64,000 nt of DNA from the NCBI RefSeq assembly GCF_008254045.1, contig NZ_CP042425.1, forward strand, positions 2,480,001 through 2,544,000, in the 5' to 3' direction. This document shows positions 18,633 through 27,332 of the stretch, piece by piece. The translations under genes and the position numbers were made by a program. Each line of letters opens with the position of its first letter. The stretch's first letter is position 1. The DNA comes from Limnoglobus roseus (GTDB lineage Bacteria; Planctomycetota; Planctomycetia; Gemmatales; Gemmataceae). The notes under the pieces are model-generated. The model made no database searches, was not told the DNA's origin, and saw only the letters and a list, made by a program, of their open reading frames with translations.

Positions 18633-19826
18633 TCAGGGCTTCATCCCCTCCGCGAAGGTCGTCGCATCGGCGGCCGTCTGCAACTCGCCGTCCAACTGCT
18701 TCTGGCGGACCGTTTCCAGCACTCTCTTGAACAGCGGCCCCGGCTTCCACCCCATCGCGACGAGGTCGTCGCCGGTCAGCAGCGGCGGCGGGTCCAGCAC
18801 CTCCGGCGGTGTGTCGTGCAGAATCGCTTCGCAGAAGTCGGCGTCGGCAGCAAAGCCTTCGGCCCGCGTCAGCGCGAGTAGGTCGCCGACGCCGGGGTGC
18901 GTCAGCAGCGGGTGGCGTTGGCTCGGCCGCAAGCTCGCGGCGTTTCGCAGGCCGACGTGGCGGTCCACCAGCCACTCGATGCGGTCCTTCTCGTCGTTCG
19001 ACAACTTCAGTCGTTTCGCGATGTTCCCCGCCACCTTCTTCCCCACGGGCAGCAGCACCGCGGCGAAGGCGAGCGGAAAGGACGAGTCCGGCGGCAGGGC
19101 GGTCAGCAATCGCACATCTGGTGAAGGTACTTCTGGCAACACCGGCGACAGCAGGCCGAACTCCCGCAACAGTTCCGCGCCGCGGGCACGGTAGCGGTGG
19201 GCGAACAGCTTCCGCAGTTCTTCCGCGATCCGCTCCGCGCTGACGACGCGAATCTGCGACGCCATTCGCCGGGCCGCGTCCAAAGTCGCCGGGTCGATGG
19301 CCAACTCGAACCGCGTGGCCATCCGCACGGCCCGGAGGATGCGGAGCTTGTCTTCGGTGAAGCGGGCGGTCGGATCGCCGATGGCCCGCAGCACCTTCGC
19401 CCGCAGGTCGGCTTGTCCGCCGACGTAGTCGATGACTTGGTTCGCGATGGGGTCGAAGAACATCCCGTTGACCGTGAAGTCGCGGCGCTGTGCGTCCTCT
19501 TCCGGCGAACTGAACGTCACCGCGTCCGGCCGGCGGCCATCGCTGTAGTGGCCGTCGTTTCGGAACGTGGCGACCTGCACCTTCAGCCACTCGCCGTCGT
19601 CGCCGCGCGGCCCGAGGACTTCGATCACGCCGAACGCCGCCCCGACTTCGACGCACCGCCGGAAATTGCCTTTCACCTGTTCCGGTGTCGCGTCGGACGC
19701 CACGTCGTAGTCGGCCGGTGTTAGACCGAGTAACTCATCACGAACACAGCCGCCGGCCCACAACGCGCGGAACCCGGCGGCCTGCAATCGTCGAACAACG
19801 TCGGTGGCGAACTCTCTCTCGGTCAT
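18633..19826 (-). CDS. cca: CCA tRNA nucleotidyltransferase / poly(A) polymerase family
   Basis: A 397-residue class II nucleotidyltransferase that adds or repairs the 3' CCA of tRNA, or adds poly(A). The head has GGCVRDELLGL and the metal pair DYDVA. The RRDFTVNGMFFDP and DPTARFTEDKLRILRAVR motifs follow, then a helical body with an HD-like hydrolase remnant. Sequence alone does not separate the CCA and poly(A) activities. No tRNA genes are near. A palindrome lies directly after the stop. Confidence 0.93.
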   Translation of the reverse strand: MTEREFATDVVRRLQAAGFRALWAGGCVRDELLGLTPADYDVASDATPEQVKGNFRRCVEVGAAFGVIEVLGPRGDDGEWLKVQVATFRNDGHYSDGRRPDAVTFSSPEEDAQRRDFTVNGMFFDPIANQVIDYVGGQADLRAKVLRAIGDPTARFTEDKLRILRAVRMATRFELAIDPATLDAARRMASQIRVVSAERIAEELRKLFAHRYRARGAELLREFGLLSPVLPEVPSPDVRLLTALPPDSSFPLAFAAVLLPVGKKVAGNIAKRLKLSNDEKDRIEWLVDRHVGLRNAASLRPSQRHPLLTHPGVGDLLALTRAEGFAADADFCEAILHDTPPEVLDPPPLLTGDDLVAMGWKPGPLFKRVLETVRQKQLDGELQTAADATTFAEGMKP

Positions 19827-19835
19827 CGGGTCATT

Positions 19836-20088
19836 CTAATCGCCCGAGTACGGAACGGTGGTGTCCGCCAAGAAGCCGAGTTGGAACTTGTCGCTGGCGG
19901 TGTTCCACGCCGTCTGGTCGAACGGGGCGACGCTCGGCTTGTCCATCGTGCGCGTCTCGACGTGGCCGTCCACGAAGGCGACGTTGGCGGTGCCGCCGGC
20001 GAACCGGAACTGCGTCGCACTGATGCCGCTCGGCGTGATGGCGTAGGTCGTGCCTGACGTCACGTAGGGGCCGGTCGGCACGTCCAGC
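19836..20088 (-). pseudogene. Remnant of a DUF1559 protein C-terminus
   Basis: The frame ending at 19836 gives a C-terminal piece like the H-X9-DG tail of DUF1559 proteins: QFRFAGGTANVAFVDGHVET, then a short tail ending PYSGD. The prepilin N-terminus and most of the body are missing; upstream of about 20088 the reading frame no longer resembles the family. The His of H-X9-DG is replaced. It is probably a decayed fragment between cca and the acyltransferase gene. The exact upstream edge is uncertain. Confidence 0.5.
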
Positions 20089-20174
20089 CGAAGTACCCGC
20101 CGAACGGCTCCTCCAGCGTGCCGTTCGACTAGCGCCGTGAGAACCTGTCGAGAACACAACTTGGCACGGAAGAG

Positions 20175-21224
20175 TCACGGAACTGCAAGGGGTGCCGGCC
20201 GGCGGCGGGCCGACACGAACGGCCGCTCGAAGAGGTAATGGAACGGCACGCTCGCGGCGCACACGCCGCCGACCACCAGCACGGCCCACGGCACGCCGCC
20301 GAACTCCGCGACCCGTGCCGCCCAGTCCATGCCGGCCATCAGCAGTGGGACGTGCAGCAGGTACACCGAGTACGAGATCGTTCCCAGAAAGGTCAACGGT
20401 TGCAGGAGTCGCGGCAGTGGGAAGGAAGAACTCAGCCACACTGCCAGCGCGAACCCGACGGCGAACAGGAACTCGGCGGCCACCATCTTCGAACTGCCGT
20501 CCGGGACGGCGGGGGCTTGCCACAGTCCGAAGGCCATCGCCGCCACGGCCGGCACCCAGGCCGATCTCACCGTGGCGACGTTCGCTTCTCGGGCCGCCAC
20601 GACCGCCATCCCGAGCGCGAAGAACGGCCAGTGCGGCAGGAACCCCGCGTGCACGTAGGCGGTCGGACTCAGCAGGAAAGGACTCGTCACCACGGTGAGC
20701 GCGATCAGAGTGCGGTAGAACCACCGCCCACTGAACAGGGCCAGACTCACGACGAGGTAGAACTGTACCTCGATGGCCAGCGTCCAGAACGCCACGTTCA
20801 CGGGCTGAAACTTGTGCCACGGCAGTTCGCCGGTCGGCTGGAACGTCTTCGTCAACAACCCGACGCCGAGCCAGTCTGCGGCCGAGTAACTCGGCCACCC
20901 GGCGGCCGTGTACCGCGACCACGAGGCAGGGCCGAGGGCGTAGACCGCGACGGCCACGAGAATCGCCGCCCACAGCGGCGGGTAAATGCGGGCCATGCGA
21001 CGGAGCAAAAACGGGAGCGGTGGTTGACCCGTTAGAAGCGCCCGCCGGGCGGCGGCCGTGAGGCAGTAGCCGGAGATGACGAAGAACATCGGCACGCCGA
21101 AGTAGCCGAGCGCGAAGAACCGCGGGCCGAGGGGCGATTCTTCCCCGGCGAAACAAGCGAGGTGATAGCCGACCACCCAGAGGGCCGCGAGGCCGCGGAG
21201 GGGGTCGAGCAGGGCGTGGCGCAT
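20175..21224 (-). CDS. Membrane acyltransferase, acyltransferase-3 family
   Basis: A 349-residue integral membrane protein with about ten hydrophobic segments. The N-terminus LDPLRGLAALWVVGYHLACF and FGVPMFFVISGYCL are the hallmark of acyltransferase-3 enzymes that O-acylate sugars of the cell surface. FWTLAIEVQFYL and ISYSVYLLHVPLL are further family motifs. It is followed by the DUF1559 remnant and precedes nothing in clear operon spacing; hldD ends 15 nt upstream on the same strand. Acceptor unknown, possibly a surface polysaccharide given hldD. Confidence 0.9.
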   Translation of the reverse strand: MRHALLDPLRGLAALWVVGYHLACFAGEESPLGPRFFALGYFGVPMFFVISGYCLTAAARRALLTGQPPLPFLLRRMARIYPPLWAAILVAVAVYALGPASWSRYTAAGWPSYSAADWLGVGLLTKTFQPTGELPWHKFQPVNVAFWTLAIEVQFYLVVSLALFSGRWFYRTLIALTVVTSPFLLSPTAYVHAGFLPHWPFFALGMAVVAAREANVATVRSAWVPAVAAMAFGLWQAPAVPDGSSKMVAAEFLFAVGFALAVWLSSSFPLPRLLQPLTFLGTISYSVYLLHVPLLMAGMDWAARVAEFGGVPWAVLVVGGVCAASVPFHYLFERPFVSARRRPAPLAVP

Positions 21225-21238
21225 GGCGGAAGTCTAGC

Positions 21239-22192
21239 TCACGCTTTCGCGGTCTGTTCCAGCCATGCCACGTATTTTCGGACGGCATCTTCGAGGCTCG
21301 TCGCGGGCACGTTGCAGCCGACGCCGCGGAGCTTCGCCGTCTCGGCCTGCGTGTAGTTCTGGTACTGCTTCGCCAGATCGGCCGGCATGTCGATGAAGCT
21401 GATGTTCGGCTCGCGGCCGAGGGCGACGAACACCGCCTTCGCCAGATCGAAGAACGAGCGAGCCTGCCCCGTGCCGCTGTTGAAGACACCGCCGGGGTGG
21501 GGGTTCTTCCATAGCCATAGCATGTGGTTCACGCAGTCGTCCACGAACACAAAGTCCCGCAGTTGGCCGCCGTCGGCGTAAGCCGGGTCGCCGGAGCGGA
21601 ACAGCTTCATGCCGCCGGTGGCGAGGATTTGCTTGTACGTCTGGAAGGCCACGCTCGCCATCCGGCCCTTGTGCGACTCGCGCGGGCCGAAGACGTTGAA
21701 GAACTTCAGCCCGGCCCATCGCGGCGGTGTCAGTTTCTGTTCGAGTGCCCAGATGTCGAAGTCATTCTTGCTCTTGCCGTACAGGTTCAACGGCGTGAGG
21801 TCGGTCGGCGGCGTGCGGTCGTCGAACCCCTTTGCCCCGTCGCCGTAGGTCGCGGCACTGGAGGCGTACAGGAACGGTCGCTCGCGGGTGGCGCACCACG
21901 TCCAGAGCCGTTGCGTGTACTCGACGTTGTTGCGGCGGAGGTAGTCCCAGTTCATCTCGGTGGTGGCACTGCACGCACCGAGGTGGAAGATCGCATCCGG
22001 CCGTAGGCGGTCGGCTTCGAGTTGTTGCAGGAAGGCGTCGTGTTCCAGGAACGTGAAGCCCTTCAGGCCGACGAAGTTCGCCGCCTTCGTGGCCGTCAGC
22101 GGGTGATCGACGAGCAAGAGATCGTGCTCGGCCTTCAGGCGGTGGGCGAGGTTCGAGCCGATGAACCCGGCGGCCCCGGTGATGACGATCAT
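21239..22192 (-). CDS. hldD: ADP-glyceromanno-heptose 6-epimerase
   Basis: A 317-residue short-chain epimerase. It converts ADP-D-glycero-manno-heptose to the L-glycero form for lipopolysaccharide inner core. The NADP site is MIVITGAAGFIGSNL, the catalytic set is SSAATYG with YGKSKNDFD, and FFNVFGPRESHKGRMASVAF is typical of HldD. The start at ATG 22192 has GAGGG about 8 nt upstream. An insertion sequence ends only 24 nt from this start, so the native promoter has probably been displaced. Confidence 0.92.
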   Translation of the reverse strand: MIVITGAAGFIGSNLAHRLKAEHDLLLVDHPLTATKAANFVGLKGFTFLEHDAFLQQLEADRLRPDAIFHLGACSATTEMNWDYLRRNNVEYTQRLWTWCATRERPFLYASSAATYGDGAKGFDDRTPPTDLTPLNLYGKSKNDFDIWALEQKLTPPRWAGLKFFNVFGPRESHKGRMASVAFQTYKQILATGGMKLFRSGDPAYADGGQLRDFVFVDDCVNHMLWLWKNPHPGGVFNSGTGQARSFFDLAKAVFVALGREPNISFIDMPADLAKQYQNYTQAETAKLRGVGCNVPATSLEDAVRKYVAWLEQTAKA

Positions 22193-22279
22193 GGTGGAAG
22201 CCCTCAAAACCTTTAGGTTGTGTGGACAGTAGTGGCGGTCGGTCGCATAACGGCCTCGACTCCCTCGGAGGCGGCTGGC

Positions 22280-23010
22280 ATGCGACGGCATGAACTCTCG
22301 GACGCAGACTGGGCGGCGGTGCGGCCGCTGCTCCCGGCCCGCGGGGACCACCGGGCGTTCGTCAACGCCGTCCTGTACGTCCTGCGGACCGGCGTCCCGT
22401 GGCGGGACCTGCCACCGCGGTTCGGCAACTGGAACTCGGTCTGGCGGCGGTTCCGGCGGTGGTCGGCGGCCGGCGTGTGGGGGCGAGTGCTCGAGGCCGT
22501 CCGCGACCCGGACGTGTCCACCCTCATCCTCGACTCGACCGTCGTCCGGGCCCACCCGCACGCCGCCGGGGCGGAAAAAAAGCGGGCGGCCAGGCCGTCG
22601 GCCGCAGCCCCGGCGGGTTCGGCACCAAGGTCCACGCGGCCGTGACCGGCCGCGGCCACCCGGTCGCCCTGTTGCTCACGCCCGGCCAAGCCGGGGACGG
22701 GCCGCGGGCGGCCGCCCTGCTGGCCGGCCACCGGCCACGGGTGGTCATCGCCGATCGCGGGTACGACAGCGACGCCCTCCGTCGGCTGGTCCGCCGGCTG
22801 CGGGCCAAGGCCGTCATCCGCCCGCTCGGGTGCCGCCGCCGGCGGGTGCGGTACGACCGCCGGGTGTATCGCACCCGCAACGTCGTCGAGCGGTTCTGGG
22901 CCCGGGTCAAGCAGTGCCGGCGGGTGGCCACCCGGTACGACAAGCTCGACCAGTGCTACCTCGGGTTCGTACACTTGGCCTCCGCCCTGGATGTCCTGAG
23001 GCACCCGTGA
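22280..23010 (+). CDS. IS5-family transposase made by -1 frameshift (orfA + orfB)
   Basis: The first frame starts at ATG 22280 with GGAGG just upstream and would end at 22645. It has the N-terminal helix-turn-helix type domain (RRHELSDADWAAVRPLLP), GVPWRDLPPRFGNWNSVW and the first catalytic Asp in LILDSTVVRAH. The second frame, shifted -1, continues KAGGQAVGRSPGGFGTKVHA, holds the second Asp in VIADRGYDSDAL and the Glu in RNVVERFWARVKQ, and stops at 23010 inside the right terminal repeat. The DDE triad is complete, so the element could be active. Confidence 0.88.
22576..22582 (+). other. A-AAA-AAG slippery site for -1 frameshift
   Basis: The upstream transposase frame reads GAA AAA AAG across 22574-22582, the textbook A-AAA-AAG heptamer. 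A -1 slip joins orfA to orfB in the correct frame. This motif drives programmed frameshifting in many IS elements. Confidence 0.85.
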
Positions 23011-23027
23011 CTGTCCACACGACCTAA

Positions 23028-23131
23028 CCACAGAGGGCACAGAGGGCACAGAGAAAAACCGAGGAGCGTTCAAAAGGCAAAGAATGAAATCTCTTCGTGC
23101 CTTTCCTCTGTGTTCTCTGTGCCCTCTGTGG
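23028..23131. repeat. Inverted repeat CCACAGAGGGCACAGAG abutting the IS
   Basis: Arms 23028-23044 and 23115-23131 are perfect 17-bp complements. The intervening 70 nt is also partly symmetric (AGGCAAAGAATG against CTTCGTGCCTTT). It starts directly at the right end of the IS and lies at the 3' end of the glycosyltransferase gene. Confidence 0.7.
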
Positions 23132-23148
23132 TGGATCGACTTTTTTGC

Positions 23149-24804
23149 TTACTGGTTCGTCACGACGAGCACGTCGCCGTTGCGGTAGAAGTCGAACCGC
23201 CGGGCGACGACGCGGTACGGTGACGCGACCTTGCCCGCGAGTTGCTCGTCCCACACATTCGCGGGCACGAACAGGTAGGCCGGCAGCGGCATCGCCAGGA
23301 AGGTACTCGCTTCCAGGGCGCTCTGCATTCGCTCGACCTTCCGCTCGGCGTAAAAGGTCACGCTCGGCTGCGTGTAGTCGAGGCTCGCGAGGCGAATCTC
23401 GCGGTCCGGTTGGTGTGTGCCGCTCTCGGCGACGAGCGACTTTGGGGCCTTGTACGGGTCGAGTTCGTTCACCACGAACGCGGCCAACGTGCCGATGAAC
23501 AGCACCGTCGCGGCCGTCACGGTTCGCACGAACTGGAGGCGCTGCCCTTTCGCCAGGAACCAGGCCATCAGCCCGGCGGCGACGATGAGGACGCCGCCGA
23601 CCGGTGCCCACTTCGCCAGCCCTGGCACGATGCGTTGGCCCTTGAGGTTCAGGGGAATCGCCCCACCACCGACCAGCAGTGCGGCGACGAAGACCGTGCC
23701 CACGACACCGACGCCGATGGTCGCGGCGGGCATGACCCACTTCGGCAGCGTGATCTCGGCGGTACGCCACCGCACCAGGAAGCGGGCCGTGAGGATCGCG
23801 ACCGCCGGGTAGAGCGGGCCGATGTAGTTCGGCAGTTTCGTCGCAGCGAGGCTGAAGAAGATGAGGTACGCACCCGCCCAACACAGCAAGAAGCGGTTCG
23901 CGCGAACGTCTTGCATCGGCAGCCCGCCGACGCTCGACAGCGTCCGTGGCGTGGCCGACCGCACGGCAAACCAGATGGCCCCGCCGAGGAACACGCACCA
24001 CGGGGCGAAGAACGCGAACAGTGCCCCGACGTAGTACACGACCGGCCCGCGGTGGCCTTCCATCGCGTTCAGGAACCGCCCGGCATTCTCGTTGCGGAAG
24101 AACGCGAGGTACGCACCGCGCGTCTCGGCGATGACCACTGCGTACCATGGCACCGCGACCAGCACCCACAGCAGGATGCCGCGGATGAGCCGGATGTCGA
24201 GGAAGCGTTTGAGTTCGCGGTTCCAGAGGAAGTAGACGAACACGATCAGCCCCGGCATCGCCAAGCCGACCGGCCCTTTCGTCAGCGTGGCCAGCCCGCT
24301 CGCGACGGCGGCGGTGTAGAACCACGTTCGCCCGCCGTGTTCGTGGCCGACCCAGAAGAGGTAGAGCGTGAGGGTGATGAAGAAGATCAGCGGCGCGTCC
24401 GGCGTGGCCGCGTGCGAGAGCTTGCAAAATTCGATCGCCGTCGCGAGGACGATGCCGGCGAGCAGCCCCGTGGCCGCGTCGAACATGCGGCGGGCGAGTT
24501 CGTACGTCAGCAGCACCGTGCCGAGGCCGAGCAACACGGCCGGCAACCGGGCCGCCCATTCGCCGACGCCGAAGAGGTTGAACGAGACGCGCTGGAGCCA
24601 GTAGAGCATCACCGGCTTCGCGGTGCGGAGTTCGCCGTTGAACGTCGGCACGACCCAGGTGCCACTCTCCATCATCTCGCGGGTACACCCGGCGTTCACT
24701 CCCTCGTCCACGTCCCACAGCGAGGACGCGCCGAGGTTCGGCAGCGTGACCAGGGCCATCACCAGCGCGAGCAACAAGTAGTGTGCGAAACGAGATTGCA
24801 CCAT
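23149..24804 (-). CDS. ArnT-like lipid-linked glycosyltransferase (GT39/GT83 type)
   Basis: A 551-residue polytopic membrane protein. The N-terminal helix is followed by SSLWDVDEGVNAG, the Asp/Glu loop typical of ArnT and related GT-C enzymes that move a sugar from undecaprenyl phosphate onto lipid A or protein. ARLPAVLLGL, GPVGLAMPG, the P-rich LPNYIGPLYPA and about twelve membrane segments fit the family; a periplasmic C-terminal domain follows residue 430. Together with hldD it suggests surface lipid decoration. The sugar and acceptor are not predictable. It ends next to an inverted repeat beside the IS. Confidence 0.85.
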   Translation of the reverse strand: MVQSRFAHYLLLALVMALVTLPNLGASSLWDVDEGVNAGCTREMMESGTWVVPTFNGELRTAKPVMLYWLQRVSFNLFGVGEWAARLPAVLLGLGTVLLTYELARRMFDAATGLLAGIVLATAIEFCKLSHAATPDAPLIFFITLTLYLFWVGHEHGGRTWFYTAAVASGLATLTKGPVGLAMPGLIVFVYFLWNRELKRFLDIRLIRGILLWVLVAVPWYAVVIAETRGAYLAFFRNENAGRFLNAMEGHRGPVVYYVGALFAFFAPWCVFLGGAIWFAVRSATPRTLSSVGGLPMQDVRANRFLLCWAGAYLIFFSLAATKLPNYIGPLYPAVAILTARFLVRWRTAEITLPKWVMPAATIGVGVVGTVFVAALLVGGGAIPLNLKGQRIVPGLAKWAPVGGVLIVAAGLMAWFLAKGQRLQFVRTVTAATVLFIGTLAAFVVNELDPYKAPKSLVAESGTHQPDREIRLASLDYTQPSVTFYAERKVERMQSALEASTFLAMPLPAYLFVPANVWDEQLAGKVASPYRVVARRFDFYRNGDVLVVTNQ

Positions 24805-24880
24805 CCGCGGCCGACCTCCGTGTCCGGGAGCCGCCGAGGATAGACGATTTGGGAGGTGTTGACCAGCCGAGAACGGGCGG

Positions 24881-25459
24881 TCAATACTGCAAGCCGCACG
24901 TCAGGCCGAGGATCGGCACGGGCCAGACGTTGCGGCCGGCAAACGCGACCCCCATGCCGACCTTCAGGCCGATGTTGCTGTGGACCTGTTCGGACCACTT
25001 GTGCTGCCACGACAGGTCGCTGTCCACGGTGATCGCGCCGATGCTGTTGAACGGGCGGCTGAGCCAACTGCCGGAGTCGTGGATCGGGCTGTAGTACACG
25101 TCCACGCCGGGTCGGGCGTACCACGAGTTCCGGCGGCCCTCGAAGATGCGGCCGTCGAAACGTGCCCCGACGAACACGCTCGGGATGAAGCCGTAAAGTG
25201 CCACGCCGCCCTCGGCCCATAGGCCGGCGTCGGTGATCTGTCGCTGCACCCGCAGGGCGATCGGCAGGCCGAAGACGATGTCCGTCCGCCAACGGCCGGG
25301 GTTGATCACCTCTCGCGGCTTCTCCGTCGCCAACAGGCCATCGGCGGCATAGACCGGCTGCGGCTGGCGGTCGAGCGCTTCGAGAAGCACGTCCTGAGCC
25401 GGCCCGCGAATAGATGCGAGGAGGAGGACCGTCAACGTCGCGGCGAGGCGGAACGGCAT
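24881..25459 (-). CDS. Secreted protein, possible outer-membrane beta-barrel
   Basis: A 192-residue protein with a signal peptide (MPFRLAATLTVLLLASIRGP). The mature part alternates hydrophobic and polar residues in strand-like stretches (FVGARFDGRIFEGRRNSWYA, PGVDVYYSPIHDSG, SNIGLKVGMGVAFAG) and ends in VPILGLTCGLQY, an aromatic C-terminus often seen in outer-membrane barrels. No family recognised. It is upstream of the glycosyltransferase on the same strand, about 76 nt away. Confidence 0.75.
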   Translation of the reverse strand: MPFRLAATLTVLLLASIRGPAQDVLLEALDRQPQPVYAADGLLATEKPREVINPGRWRTDIVFGLPIALRVQRQITDAGLWAEGGVALYGFIPSVFVGARFDGRIFEGRRNSWYARPGVDVYYSPIHDSGSWLSRPFNSIGAITVDSDLSWQHKWSEQVHSNIGLKVGMGVAFAGRNVWPVPILGLTCGLQY

Positions 25460-25587
25460 CGGCGGTTCATCCGAAGGGGCGGAAGTCCGACGCTCGTATA
25501 ACCGCCGGGGTACGGCCGCGGAAGGGCAAGTCGAAGCCCGCCCGCTAGCGCGAAGTGCGATACGAGTTCATTGAACTCGTAGGTCAG

Positions 25588-25637
25588 GTTGTGGGTGGAA
25601 GCCCAGGGACGGCCGTCCCTGGGCTTCCACCCACAAC
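25588..25637. terminator. 50-nt perfect palindrome after map
   Basis: GTTGTGGGTGGAAGCCCAGG inward, two exact 25-nt halves with no loop, 7 nt after the map stop. A second, smaller perfect repeat, TACGAGTTCA-T-TGAACTCGTA, lies beside it at 25561-25581. Confidence 0.8.
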
Positions 25638-25644
25638 TTCTTTC

Positions 25645-26526
25645 TTACGTCGCAACTGGTTCTTGTGTTGGCACGGGCGGCCACGTCCAGCCGTCGAACG
25701 CTCCCTCGTCGGACGTGATAATCACCACTTTGCCGTCCAGTCCGAGGGCCAGCGTGTGCTCGACGTGGACGCTCGGCATGCCGTCCTTCGTCACCACGGT
25801 CCAGTGGTCGGCCAGCGTTTTCACGTCCTCGGTGCCCATGTTCACCATCGGCTCAACGGCCAGCACCAGGCCGGGTTCCAACTTGAAGTCGTGCTTGCGG
25901 GTCTCGCGGTTCACGAAGTTCGGCACCTGCGGGTTCTCGTGCATCGTCCGGCCGATGCCGTGGCCGACGTACTGCGTCACCACGCTGTACCCGGCCGACT
26001 CCGAGTGCTTCTGCATCCGGCTCGCGACCTCACTCCAGAATTTCCGCTTCGGCATCTCGTCGATCGCGATTTGCAGCGTCTCCTCGGCCACCCGTAACAG
26101 CCGCTGCCACGCCGGGCGGATCGTACCGATGGGGATGGTGATGGCCCGGTCAGCGCACCAGCCGTTGAGCTTGCAGGCGGTGTCCACCTTCAGCATGTCG
26201 CCGTCCTTCAGGACGCGCTCGCCGGGGATGCCGTGGACGACTTGCTCGTTCAAGCTCAGGCAGGTGACGGCCGGGAACGGGATCTTTCCGGGGTAGCCTT
26301 TGAACAACGGCGTCGCCTGATGGGCGGCGTAGAACGCTTCGACGGCCCGGTCGATTTCGATGGTCTTCACCCCCGGCTTCGCCATCTCCCGGCAGATGCG
26401 CAACGCACGGGCGACGAGAATGCCGGACTCGCGCATGAGGGCGAGTTCGCGGGCGGATTTCAGTTCCGGGGGGCGGTAGTTGGACGGTCGCAACATATTC
26501 ACAACGGCACGAACGGCGTGCCACAT
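25645..26526 (-). CDS. map: Methionine aminopeptidase, type I
   Basis: Removes the initiator Met from new proteins. All five metal ligands are present: VDTACKLNGWCAD, GHGIG, VEPMVN and VHVEHTL. SLNEQVVHGIP is the substrate loop. The protein is 293 residues from ATG 26526 or 283 from ATG 26496; neither has a strong ribosome-binding site. The gene lies 44 nt downstream of adk on the same strand, the adk-map order common in ribosomal-protein operons, although no ribosomal genes are adjacent. A 50-nt palindrome ends the unit. Confidence 0.95.
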   Translation of the reverse strand: MWHAVRAVVNMLRPSNYRPPELKSARELALMRESGILVARALRICREMAKPGVKTIEIDRAVEAFYAAHQATPLFKGYPGKIPFPAVTCLSLNEQVVHGIPGERVLKDGDMLKVDTACKLNGWCADRAITIPIGTIRPAWQRLLRVAEETLQIAIDEMPKRKFWSEVASRMQKHSESAGYSVVTQYVGHGIGRTMHENPQVPNFVNRETRKHDFKLEPGLVLAVEPMVNMGTEDVKTLADHWTVVTKDGMPSVHVEHTLALGLDGKVVIITSDEGAFDGWTWPPVPTQEPVAT

Positions 26527-26570
26527 GGGGGCGGTTCCGGGGGTGGGGTAAAGTCGAGCAGTTCCGCGGG

Positions 26571-27227
26571 CTACGGTCCCTTCAACGCCTTCACGACGTT
26601 CGCGTAGATGGTTTCCATCGGGTCCAGGGCCGAGACTTCTCGCAGCAACCCGCGGCCGCGATAGTATTCGATTAGTTGGTCGGTGTTGGCGTGGAACTCG
26701 ACCAGCCGCCGGCGGACGGTTTCTTCCTTGTCGTCGGCGCGGGTGACGAGATTGCCGCCGCAGTTGTCGCACACGCCGTCAACCTTCGGCCGGCGGGCGA
26801 GCAGGTTGAAGCACACGCCGCAGTTGGTCACGTTCTCGCAGCACCGGCGGCTGCTAATCCGGCGGACGACTTCCTCGTCCTTCACGGTCAGGTACACCAC
26901 GCCGTCGAGCCGGAGGTACTGCAAATTCAAGAGCGCGTCGAAGGCGATGGCCTGGGCGTAGGTCCGCGGGTAGCCGTCGAGGACGAACGCTTCGGGCCGG
27001 TCGGGCCGCTGAAACAACTCCGCGACGAGGTCGTTCACGACGGCGTCGGGCACGAGGCGGCCCTGCTTGATGATCGGCTCTGCTTGGAGGCCGACGGGCG
27101 TGTGGGCCTTGATGGCGGCCCGCAGGATGTCGCCGGTACCGATGTAGGTCAGCCCCAACCGCTTGACGAGCAGTTCCGCCTGCGTCCCTTTCCCGCTACC
27201 GGGGGCCCCAACCAACACCAACCTCAT
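26571..27227 (-). CDS. adk: Adenylate kinase with zinc-type LID
   Basis: Interconverts ATP + AMP and 2 ADP. The 218-residue protein has the P-loop GAPGSGKGTQ, GTGDILRA, the AMP motif VLDGYPRTYAQA and a long-form LID. The LID contains NCGVC and CDNC, a four-Cys zinc site as in Gram-positive adenylate kinases. A purine-rich GGGAAGG precedes the ATG. It is followed by map in the same direction. Confidence 0.96.
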   Translation of the reverse strand: MRLVLVGAPGSGKGTQAELLVKRLGLTYIGTGDILRAAIKAHTPVGLQAEPIIKQGRLVPDAVVNDLVAELFQRPDRPEAFVLDGYPRTYAQAIAFDALLNLQYLRLDGVVYLTVKDEEVVRRISSRRCCENVTNCGVCFNLLARRPKVDGVCDNCGGNLVTRADDKEETVRRRLVEFHANTDQLIEYYRGRGLLREVSALDPMETIYANVVKALKGP

Positions 27228-27332
27228 GCGACCGCCTTCCCGCGGAAAGTACCCATTCAGGTATTGTCGGAACCGGAGCCGCCCCCAGGCAAGTGCGGGG
27301 CCAGAAAATATGAAGATCGGCCGCGGGACGGG

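Larger units (their letters stand above)
22216..23024 (+). mobile_element. IS5-family (IS427-like) insertion sequence, about 809 bp
   Basis: The element has near-perfect terminal inverted repeats: 22213-22230 (TTAGGTTGTGTGGACAGT) and 23010-23027 (its complement with one mismatch). TA lies outside both ends (22214-22215 and 23025-23026), compatible with a 2-bp target duplication. The symmetric TTA/TAA makes the exact boundary uncertain by a base or two. It carries one transposase read through a -1 frameshift. It sits between hldD and a glycosyltransferase gene and looks intact. Confidence 0.88.

Noticed and set aside
23242..24843. 533-codon plus-strand frame opposite the glycosyltransferase
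   Set aside because: Charged, low-complexity shadow; the opposite strand encodes a membrane protein with a clear hydrophobic pattern.
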